The translations under genes and the position numbers were made by a program. This document shows positions 8,211-15,753 of a stretch of DNA of 64,000 nucleotides, piece by piece. How positions within the stretch are numbered: the first letter of the stretch is position 1; each line of letters begins with the position of its first letter. This DNA comes from JAAXGI01 sp965206975 (GTDB taxonomy: Bacteria > Gemmatimonadota > Gemmatimonadetes > Longimicrobiales > Gaopeijiaceae): assembly GCA_965206975.1 (NCBI GenBank), contig OZ242253.1, positions 806,001 to 870,000 of the forward strand, in the 5' to 3' direction. The notes beneath the pieces are model-generated. The model was not told the origin of the DNA. It was given only the letters and a program-made list of their open reading frames with translations, and searched no databases.

Positions 8211-10376
8211 TTGGGCCAGGCAGAGACACGCGAGGTCGTAACGCTCCCGGCGGAGGGGATGGACTGTCCGAGTTGCGCCCGGACGGCGACCCGCTGTCTC
8301 CTCGAGTTCGAGGGGGTCCACTCCGTCGATCCCGACATCATCGCCCAGAGCGTCACCGTCGCGTTCGATCCGGCGACGGCGAGGGCGGCCGAGCTGCAGC
8401 GCTGCCTCGGCGACCTCGGCTACGGAGACACCTCGGGCTCGAGGGTGCAGGAGACCGAGCCCGAGGGTCCGGAGCGCGCGCCCTTCTTGCTGCGCTTTCC
8501 CCCTCACGTGGCCCTAGGCGGCGTCTTCTGGCTCCTTACGATCTCCACCACGCTCGGATCCGCCCCCGGGGAGACAGTCGCCCTCCTCGCCACTGCGACC
8601 GTCATCGCCACGGGCTGGCGCATCCTCCCACGCGCCTTCGCCGCCGGACGACGCGGGATCATGGACATGCACGTCCTCATGTCGGTCGCGGCACTCGGCG
8701 CGCTCCTGATCGGCGAGTACGTGGAGGCGGGCGCCGTCTTCTTCCTCTTCGCGGTCGCGGGTCACCTGGAGCAGCGGGCGCTCGAGCGCGCCCGCGTGGA
8801 GGTGCGCTCCCTCATGGACCTAGCACCCGTGGAAGCCACGGTGCTTCGCCACGGGCACCGCGTGAGCGTTCCTGTCGAGGAGGTTCGCAGGGGCGAGCTC
8901 CTCCTGGTCCGGCCCGGAGAGCGGATCCCCGTCGACGGCACGGTCGCGGCGGGATCGTCGGAGGTGGATGCCTCGGCGATCACCGGCGAGGCGATCCCCG
9001 AGGGGACCTTCAAGGGCGACCGCGTCTACGGCGGATCGGTGAATGGGAGTGGCGCGCTCGAGATCCTCTGCGACCAGGTGGCGGAGGACTCGGCGCTCAG
9101 CCGGGTGCTCAGGAGCATCGAGCAGGCCCGCGCCCGGAAGAGCCCGACCGAGAGGTTCGTGGACCAGTTCGCGCGGATCTATACGCCGCTCGTGATGGCC
9201 GGCGCGCTCTTCGCCGCGATCGTGCCCCCGCTCCTCGGGGGGGGATCCTTCGCCGAGTGGGGGTACCGGGCGCTCGTCTTCGTCGTGATCGCCTGTCCGT
9301 GCGCGCTCGTCATCTCCACCCCGGTGACGGTGGTGAGCGCGCTTACCGGCGCGGCCCGCCGGGGGATCCTCATCAAGAGCGGAGTGCATCTCGAGGTGCT
9401 CGCAAGGAGCCGCGTGGTCGCGCTCGACAAGACCGGGACGGTGACCGAGGCGAGCCCGAGGGTCCGGCGGATTTTCGCGTGGGGCGAGGCCGGGACGGAG
9501 GAGATCCTTCGCTACGCGGCCGCCGCGGAGAGCCGGAGCGAGCACCCGATCGGGAGAGCGATCCTCGATGCGGCGGGCGAGGAGGGCATCCGGCTCCCGG
9601 CTGCGATCGAGCTCGAGGCGCTCCCGGGGAGAGGGGCCCGCGGCCGCGTCGGGGAACGCACAGTGATGCTCGGAAGCCCCCGCCTCTTCGGCGAAGAGGG
9701 ACTCCTCACTGATGCTCTTGGCAGGTGGATCTCCGAGATCCAGGGCGAGGGCTCGACGATTGTGCTCGTGGGGTGGAGCGAGCCCGGGTCGGAGGCGGTC
9801 GAGGTGCGGGGCGCCGCCATGCTCACCGATCGGATGAGGCCCGAGGTACCGGGCCTGATCCCGGAGCTCCGCGAACTCGGCGTGCGGAGAGTCGTCTGCC
9901 TGAGCGGAGACCGGCAGCCCGCGGTCGAATCGGCGGTCCGGGCCGTGGGTTCGGGCCCGGCGGGCTTCGATGACTGGCGGGGGAGCCTGCTCCCCGAGGA
10001 GAAGGCGGCGTGGATCCACGAGCTCAGGCTCGAGCACGGCCCCGTCCTCATGGTCGGGGACGGGGTGAACGACGCGCCCGCACTCGCGGCCTCGGATGTC
10101 GGGATGGCGATGGCGGCCGGGGGAACGGCGGTCGCGCTCGATACAGCGGACATCGCCCTCATGGAGGACGAGCTGAACCGGATTCCCGATGCATTTCGCC
10201 TCGGACGGAAGTCCGTGCGGATCATCCGGGCGAACATCGCCTTCGCCCTCGCGGTGAAGGTCGCCTTCGCCGTTCTCGGAGGCGTCGGGATCGCCACCCT
10301 GTGGATGGCGGTCGTCGCCGACATGGGCTCGAGCCTCGCCGTCATCCTGAACGGCCTCAGGGCGAGAAGAGCATGA
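8211..10376 (+). CDS. heavy-metal P1B-type ATPase, Zn2+/Cd2+/Pb2+ exporter type
   Basis: A 721-residue cation pump of the inner membrane that exports soft divalent metals. It has an N-terminal HMA domain with GMDCPSC (residues 16-22), the transmembrane CPC motif (362-364) inside CPCALVISTP, the phosphorylation site DKTGT (Asp406) and the hinge GDGVNDAP (616-623). The last membrane helix has VADMGSSLA, the Asp-Gly pair typical of P1B-2 (ZntA/CadA) pumps rather than copper pumps. The start is an unusual TTG at 8211 with GGGAAG just before it. Its stop overlaps the ATG of the following glycosidase-like gene (ATGA), so the two are translationally coupled. No metal-responsive regulator is adjacent. 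Confidence 0.93.
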   Translation: MGQAETREVVTLPAEGMDCPSCARTATRCLLEFEGVHSVDPDIIAQSVTVAFDPATARAAELQRCLGDLGYGDTSGSRVQETEPEGPERAPFLLRFPPHVALGGVFWLLTISTTLGSAPGETVALLATATVIATGWRILPRAFAAGRRGIMDMHVLMSVAALGALLIGEYVEAGAVFFLFAVAGHLEQRALERARVEVRSLMDLAPVEATVLRHGHRVSVPVEEVRRGELLLVRPGERIPVDGTVAAGSSEVDASAITGEAIPEGTFKGDRVYGGSVNGSGALEILCDQVAEDSALSRVLRSIEQARARKSPTERFVDQFARIYTPLVMAGALFAAIVPPLLGGGSFAEWGYRALVFVVIACPCALVISTPVTVVSALTGAARRGILIKSGVHLEVLARSRVVALDKTGTVTEASPRVRRIFAWGEAGTEEILRYAAAAESRSEHPIGRAILDAAGEEGIRLPAAIELEALPGRGARGRVGERTVMLGSPRLFGEEGLLTDALGRWISEIQGEGSTIVLVGWSEPGSEAVEVRGAAMLTDRMRPEVPGLIPELRELGVRRVVCLSGDRQPAVESAVRAVGSGPAGFDDWRGSLLPEEKAAWIHELRLEHGPVLMVGDGVNDAPALAASDVGMAMAAGGTAVALDTADIALMEDELNRIPDAFRLGRKSVRIIRANIAFALAVKVAFAVLGGVGIATLWMAVVADMGSSLAVILNGLRARRA

Positions 10377-12158
10377 GGGCTCCCGAGGCCCTCCTCCTCG
10401 CCCTCGTCGTCGCAGCTCCCATGCACTTCGGGGGCGGGGCCTCCGCGCAGGAGGGCCCGCCCGCGCCCAGCCACCGGGCGCACGTCGCCTTCGCGGGGCC
10501 GCCCGCGGGAGGGGAACCGGCGGTGAGCCGGGGGGAAATCGAGGCCGAGCGGGAGCGGGCGATCGACCGAATCCTTACCGTGCTCGGGGACCGGGCGGTG
10601 GCGGGGGGCGGGGTGCAATATCATGCCTACGCCTCGGCAGAGGGGAAGGGGGCAGCGACCGGAGACGGGCGGTGGGCCCACGTCGAGGAGGACGCCGGAA
10701 TCCTCCACGTCGTCGTGAACGAGGAGATCCGCGGCGACCGCCTCGGGCTCGACTGGGCCCTCCTCTTCGCCCGGGCGCTCGGCCCCCCTGCCCTCCCCCT
10801 CCTGGAACGGGGACTCGCGGCCTCGAACGCCCCGGAGTGGGGTGGGCGCGGAATCCACTACTGGGCCGCGCGCTTTCACCGGGCGGGTCTCGTGCCCCCG
10901 CTCTCCGAGCTCCTCTCCCCGCCCTGGTCCGAGGAAGCGTCCCTCCTCCTCGCCACGCCCGTCGCCGGCGTCCTCGTCGAGTTCCTTCTCGCCCGCTGGT
11001 CGAGAACGGGGTTTCTCAACCGGTACGCCACGTGGAAGCCGAACGCCGACGAGATCGAGGGGCTCGAGGCCGGCTGGGAGTACTATCTGGATCGCGTGCT
11101 CGCCGCGCACGAGGCCGCGATCGGGACGGAACTCGAGGCGGCGACGGCGAGGCAGCGAAACCTTCCCGGGATTCTGGGCTTCAACTACGCGAACGAGGGC
11201 TACGGCCGCTACGCGGGCTACCTCTCCGAACGCTCCGACGCATCGATCGCGCGGATGGCACGCCTCGGGGCGAGCGGGATCGCCGTCCTCCCCTACGCCT
11301 CCATGCCAAGCGCGAACCGCCATGCGGTGCTCCGGCCCCCGACCCGCATCGGGAGCGAGACGGACGAGGCTGTGGTCCAGGCGATACGGGCCGCGAAGCG
11401 GGAGGGGCTGACCGTCCTCCTCAAGCCCCATATCTGGGTCCGTGGGGGCTGGCCGGGGGAGATCGCCTTCCGTTCCCGGCGGGAGTGGGCCCGCTTCTTC
11501 GAGGCGTACGAGCGCTGGATCGTGCACTACGCGATCCTCGCCGAGATGCACGGGGTCCCCCCCCGCCCTCTCCGTCGGCGTCGAGCTCTCCGAGGCCACG
11601 CGGGGCCGCGAGGCCGAGTGGGCCGCGATCGTGCGCCGCGTGAGGAGCGTCTACTCGGGATCGCTCGTCTACGCAGCCAACTGGGGGGATGAGTTCGAGC
11701 GGTTCGGCGCGTGGGAGCTCTTTGACTACCTCGGGGTGGACGCCTACTATCCGCTTGCCGAGGACCCGGAGGCCTCCGACGAGGTACTCCTCCGGGGCGC
11801 GAGGGCAATGCTCGACCAGGTCGAGGAGGTATCCCGGCGCTCGGGAAAGCGCGTCCTCTTCACCGAGATCGGATTCGCGAGCACCCGCGGGAGCTGGGTG
11901 CGGCCGTGGGAAGGGCAGCTCGGCGCGGAGCCGAGCGTCACCGACCAGCTTCGGAGCTACCGGGCAGTCACGGAGGCGATGGACGGACGGGAGTGGATCG
12001 CCGGGGTCCTCTGGTGGCAGTGGCCCTCCGACGTGCGCCGCGCCGCTCGCGACCGGAGGGGATTCATGCCCGTCGGGAAGCCCGCGGAGGCGCTCCTCGG
12101 CCGGTGGTTCCGGGACGGCGGACCCGCCGGCGAGCCGACGCCGCTCGAGCGCCGGTAG
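10373..12158 (+). CDS. exported GH113-like glycosidase, reading frame broken by a +1 indel in a C8 run
   Basis: The ATG at 10373 overlaps the stop of the ATPase gene. A signal peptide (ALLLALVVAAP...ASAQ) is followed by about 220 residues that faintly resemble the non-catalytic half of gluzincin domains but lack HExxH. A TIM-barrel region like glycoside hydrolase family 113 follows (GILGFNYANEGYG, VLLKPHIWVRGGWPGEI, WARFFEAYERWIVHYA). At the C8 run 11557-11564 the frame must shift by one base: with seven Cs the protein reads on through PALSVGVELSEATRG (candidate acid/base Glu), YLGVDAYYPL and VLFTEIGFAST (candidate nucleophile Glu), ending with TAG at 12156-12158. As written, the first frame runs on out of frame for about 40 codons to the base before its stop near 11692. 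Sequencing error, phase variation or a recent mutation are all possible. Confidence 0.72.
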
Positions 12159-12195
12159 GAATCGAACGAACCCCAACTCACACGGAGCACTCCAC

Positions 12196-13512
12196 ATGAC
12201 AAGCAGATCACGCACTCAGGGGGACGGGGACGGAGCGGCCGGGAGGACGGCGTTCGCCGCTGCCGTGGCCGTCTGTATCGTGCTCGCCAGCTGCTCGGGC
12301 GCAGGCGAGACGGACTCGACCGGAGGGGGCGAGGCGGCCGACGGCCTCCAGGCCTTTGTCGGCGCCACGATCATCGACGGCACCGGCTCCGCGCCGATCG
12401 GAGGGGGCGTGCTCCTCGCCAGGAACGGGATCATCGAGGCGGTCGGGCCGAGCGCGAGCGTCGAGGTTCCGGAGGGTGCCGAGATCATCGATCTCGAGGG
12501 CCGCTGGCTCGTCCCCGGATTCATCAACGCGCACGGGCACGTGAGCGGCGACCTCGTGGCCGCACGGAGCCAGCTAGAGCAGTACGCCCACTACGGGGTC
12601 ACGACCGTGGTGAGCCTAGGCGAGGAGCCGGAGATGGGTCAGCTGCGCGACGAGGAGGGAGATCCGGACTTGGACCGCGCGCGGATCTTCGTCTCCGGGC
12701 CAGTCATCGCCCCCACGACACCCGAAGAGGCCAGGTCCGATGTCGAGATGCTCGTCGGGCTGAATGTCGACTGGGTGAAGACGCGAATCGACGACGGCCT
12801 CGATACGCGGCCGAAGCCGCCCCCCGAGGTAACCGGTGAAATCCTCGCTGCCGCCGAAGAGCACGGCCTCCCGGTGGCCATTCACATCGTGGACCTGGAG
12901 GATGCGATCGCAGTCGTGGAGAGCGGCGCCGCACTCGTCGCCCACAGCGTCCGGGACGCGCCGGTCGACGACACGCTGATCGATGCGATGCTCGAGGCGG
13001 ATGTCTGCCTGGTCCCGACGCTTACGCGGGAGGTCTCCACCTTCACGTACGCCGAGAGACCGGACTTCTTCGACGACCCCTTCTTCCTCGAGCGCGCGGC
13101 GCCTGCGGACCTGGCCCCCTTCCAGACGCCGGAGTTCCGCGAGTCCCAGCAGAGCGACGCCGCGCTCTTCTGGAAGGACGCGCTCCCGCTCGCGCTGGAG
13201 AACATGAAGGCGCTCCACGATGCGGGCGTCGGGATCGCCATGGGGACAGACACAGGCCCCTTTGCCCGCTTCCAGGGATACTTCGAGCACATGGAGATGG
13301 AGATGATGACGGACGCCGGCCTCTCGGCCGCCGAGGTGATCCGTGCCTCGACCGGGGGAGCAGCCGAGTGCATGGGGCTCGCCGGGAGCGTCGGCACGCT
13401 CGAGACAGGGGCCTACGCCGACCTCGTCGTCCTGGCCGCGGACCCGATCGCCGACATCACGAACACGCGGGAGATCGAGAGCGTATGGATCTCGGGAAAC
13501 CGCATTCGGTGA
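12196..13512 (+). CDS. amidohydrolase-family lipoprotein
   Basis: A 438-residue metal-dependent hydrolase anchored as a lipoprotein: signal peptide with lipobox LASC (Cys33). The amidohydrolase fold starts with the small beta domain (GATIIDGTG, EIIDLEGRWLVPGFI). The metal-site residues are recognisable in order: HxH in NAHGHVSG (113/115), DWVKTRIDDG, His in VAIHI, His in LVAHSV and Asp in GTDTGPF. The closing beta segment is ADLVVLAADP. The ATG at 12196 has GGAG eight bases upstream. The family includes imidazolonepropionase- and prolidase-like peptidases; the substrate cannot be named. It follows the glycosidase-like gene by 37 bp, so it may be in the same transcript. Confidence 0.88.
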   Translation: MTSRSRTQGDGDGAAGRTAFAAAVAVCIVLASCSGAGETDSTGGGEAADGLQAFVGATIIDGTGSAPIGGGVLLARNGIIEAVGPSASVEVPEGAEIIDLEGRWLVPGFINAHGHVSGDLVAARSQLEQYAHYGVTTVVSLGEEPEMGQLRDEEGDPDLDRARIFVSGPVIAPTTPEEARSDVEMLVGLNVDWVKTRIDDGLDTRPKPPPEVTGEILAAAEEHGLPVAIHIVDLEDAIAVVESGAALVAHSVRDAPVDDTLIDAMLEADVCLVPTLTREVSTFTYAERPDFFDDPFFLERAAPADLAPFQTPEFRESQQSDAALFWKDALPLALENMKALHDAGVGIAMGTDTGPFARFQGYFEHMEMEMMTDAGLSAAEVIRASTGGAAECMGLAGSVGTLETGAYADLVVLAADPIADITNTREIESVWISGNRIR

Positions 13513-13583
13513 GAGCCTAGCCGGGGGGCAGCGGCCGCCTGCCCGACCGCCTGGCGGGGAGCCGTCCCCCACCCGGCCCGGCC

Positions 13584-13608
13584 GGAGAGGCACCGGGCGC
13601 CGGTCTCC
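13584..13608. terminator. candidate bidirectional terminator hairpin
   Basis: Between two convergent genes, ACCGG-GCG-CCGGT (13592-13604) forms a five-pair stem, extended after a one-sided bulge by GGAG (13584-13587) with CTCC (13605-13608). There is no U-run on either side. The rest of the 13513-13730 gap shows no gene. Confidence 0.3.
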
Positions 13609-13730
13609 TGTGCGGAAAGATGGCGGCGGCGGATGCGAGGAGCGGCAACGCGCCTTCCTTCCGGCCTCCCTCGCGTGCATCGCCGCCGGGAGTCCCGCCG
13701 CATGGAACGGAAGCCGGGCGGTGGCAAACG

Positions 13731-14156
13731 TCATGCCGTCGTCGGCACTCCTCCACCCGCCGCAGCATCCAGCACCCTTAGTACGTCCGCGGGATCGGGC
13801 CACTCGCCCCGCGCGACGAGGCGTCCGTTGACCACTACGCCCTGAACCGGAAGCCTCCCGAGCGTGCCAAACGCCTCACGGAGACCGACCCGGAATGCCC
13901 AGAAGTCGCGCGCCAGGAGGAAGATCATGCTCGGGAGATTCCGGGGGTCCACCACCTGGAGCTCGATCGTGTCCCCAAATCGCTCCCGAAGCGCCCGGTA
14001 CAGGGGGCCCATCGCGTCCATGCGCGCCCTCCGCTCCGGGAAGGCGGGCTCGCCGCCGCGGGCGAGGAACCGCCCCTCCACCCGCCCGCAGCAGCCGCTC
14101 CCGGAGAGCTGCTCCTCCCACTCCCGGATCAGGATGACGCTCGGCCGCTCCCGCAC
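13731..14156 (-). CDS. small protein with a CC motif, thioredoxin-fold-like
   Basis: A 141-residue protein from the GTG at the complement of 14154-14156, which has GGTAGG just upstream; longer in-frame starts reach 14258 and would overlap the ridA-like gene. It reads SVILIREWEEQLSGSGCCG near the start, a helix-rich middle, and LPVQGVVVNGRLVARGEWP near the end, which looks like the cis-Pro strand and return strand of a thioredoxin fold (compare YuzD-type proteins). The two adjacent Cys could be redox- or metal-active. I infer the fold from pattern only. It lies directly downstream of the RidA-like gene on the same strand. Confidence 0.5.
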   Translation of the reverse strand: MRERPSVILIREWEEQLSGSGCCGRVEGRFLARGGEPAFPERRARMDAMGPLYRALRERFGDTIELQVVDPRNLPSMIFLLARDFWAFRVGLREAFGTLGRLPVQGVVVNGRLVARGEWPDPADVLRVLDAAAGGGVPTTA

Positions 14157-14236
14157 GCCTACCCGGCCCCGGCGCGCGGCGCGGCGCGCCACCCCACCGG
14201 TTCCACGCCGCCCTGCCTTCGGCCGGACCCTCCCCG

Positions 14237-14665
14237 TCACGGGACCGCGGCGATGCACGCGATCTCCAGGAGAGCGGACGCGGGGACGGCGTCGACCGCG
14301 ATCGCCGTCCTCGCCGGAGGCTCTGCCGGGAAGTAGCTGGCGTACGCCTCATTCATCGAGGCGTAGTCCTCGATTTCGGTGAGGAAGACCGTGCACTGCA
14401 CGAGGTCGGCCATCGTGACCCGGGCCGCCGCCGCACGCTCCCGGATCCCATCGAGCGCGTTTCGCGTCGCCTCCCGGGCGTCCCCCGTCTCCGAGCCGCC
14501 CACCACGCCCGAGAGGAAGAGGAGGTTCCCCGCGCTGACCCCTGCCGAGTAGAGCGCGGTGCTCCCCCCGCCTGGCGGGTCGACGACGCTCCGCCGCCCA
14601 CCCGCCGCGCAGCCTCCGGCGAGGACGAGGGCGAGGCAGAGCGCCGTCGAGAGCCCGGGCCTCAC
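14237..14665 (-). CDS. RidA/YjgF-family protein with a lipoprotein-type signal peptide
   Basis: A 142-residue protein. The GTG start (complement of 14663-14665) overlaps the TGA of the upstream beta-propeller gene as GTGA, so the genes are coupled. The N-terminus TALCLALVLAGGCAAGG has a lipobox-like AGGC, which is unusual because RidA proteins are normally cytosolic enamine/imine deaminases. The RidA body follows: LFLSGVVGG, a NALDGIRERAAAA helix, CTVFLTEIEDYASMNEAY, PARTAIAVDAVP with the substrate-binding Arg, and LLEIACIAAV with the conserved Glu. If exported, the usual role in detoxifying 2-aminoacrylate would not apply. Confidence 0.85.
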   Translation of the reverse strand: MRPGLSTALCLALVLAGGCAAGGRRSVVDPPGGGSTALYSAGVSAGNLLFLSGVVGGSETGDAREATRNALDGIRERAAAARVTMADLVQCTVFLTEIEDYASMNEAYASYFPAEPPARTAIAVDAVPASALLEIACIAAVP

Positions 14666-15591
14666 AGGTCTACGAAGAGCAGGCGGTTCTCGTTGAAGAG
14701 GGGGATCAGGACGCGGTTGCGCACGGGATCGTATCCGAGGTCCCCCGGCGAATCGATCCCGCCGATAAGCAGGCTCACCGCTCCGGTCCCGTCCACGAGA
14801 TACACGGCGGAGTCCGCCGAGGAGGAGTACGCGAACCCTCCACCCGCCAGGAAGACGACCCCCTCGAAGACCTGCTCCGGACTCGAGAGGATAGTCGTCC
14901 GCTCCCCCGCCGGGGTGAACCTGAGGAGCTCGCCCACCGCTGTCGCCACGAAGATCCCGCGCGAGCCCACCGCGACGCCCTGCGGGTGGTTGACGTCGGG
15001 GGCCCGGGCCAGCGTCCCCCCGGCCTGATTCGCACGGAAGGTCAGCCGGTAGAGCGCGTCCGAGGAGGAGGGCACGCTCGCCCCGTTCGCGAGCTCGTAC
15101 CCGCTGTCCGAGACGAAGAAGGAGCCTTCCTCGGCCACGTCGATCCCGGTGAGCGAGGTGACGTCGTCGAGGCAACGCGTCTCGTGGATCTCACCGCTCT
15201 CCCGGTCCGCGATCCGGACGCACCGGATATCCGTGACGAAGAGCGTGTCGCCACGGATAGCCATCCCCTTCGGCGCATCGATCCGGGCCGGCTCGCCATC
15301 GCTCGGGATCCACTCGAGCGCGAGCACCTCGCCGTCGGGCGAGACACGGGAGACGAACCCGTTCTCGTCCTCCTCGAGCGGGTTTCCGTTCACGTTGGAG
15401 ACGAGATAGACATCCGCGGCCGCGTCGTAGATGATCGCACGCGGACCTTGGAGGCCCGCATCGGCGACCTCGACAGCCGCAATCGTTTCCTCGACGAGTG
15501 GCTCGCCGCCGCCCCCGCATCCGGCCATGGGGAGGAATGCGAACGCGAGGATGAGTCGGCGAAGCTGGATGTGGTGCGAAAGAAGTCTCAT
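14662..15591 (-). CDS. SMP-30/NHL-like beta-propeller lipoprotein
   Basis: A 309-residue lipoprotein: signal peptide LILAFAFLPMAGCGGGG with lipobox MAGC. The mature part is a six-bladed propeller of the SMP-30/gluconolactonase/NHL type, with repeating strands such as AIIYDAAADVYLVSNVNG, APKGMAIRGDTLFVTD, LTGIDVAEEGSFFVSDSG, HPQGVAVGSRGIFVATAVG and PGDLGYDPVRNRVLIPLFNENRL. The family can bind Ca2+ and hydrolyse lactones or act as a binding module; no activity can be assigned. It heads a small minus-strand operon with the RidA-like and CC proteins and is divergent from the zinc metalloprotease at 15754. Confidence 0.82.
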   Translation of the reverse strand: MRLLSHHIQLRRLILAFAFLPMAGCGGGGEPLVEETIAAVEVADAGLQGPRAIIYDAAADVYLVSNVNGNPLEEDENGFVSRVSPDGEVLALEWIPSDGEPARIDAPKGMAIRGDTLFVTDIRCVRIADRESGEIHETRCLDDVTSLTGIDVAEEGSFFVSDSGYELANGASVPSSSDALYRLTFRANQAGGTLARAPDVNHPQGVAVGSRGIFVATAVGELLRFTPAGERTTILSSPEQVFEGVVFLAGGGFAYSSSADSAVYLVDGTGAVSLLIGGIDSPGDLGYDPVRNRVLIPLFNENRLLFVDL

Positions 15592-15753
15592 GGATCAGGG
15601 GTGTGGAAGTCATGGTGGCGAAGCGGTGCGGACGCATCGGACCACTCGAATGTCCGGAATCGCGCACCGCGGCGCAACGGTATGTACATTGACGGGAGGG
15701 GCGAGCGACCGGCCGCGAACCCGTCCCTCAACTTCTCACTCGGAGAAGCGTAC

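Noticed and set aside
9512..11599. Minus-strand open frame of almost 700 codons opposite the ATPase and glycosidase
   Set aside because: No recognisable domain; the plus strand has DKTGT, CPC and GDGVNDAP in order.
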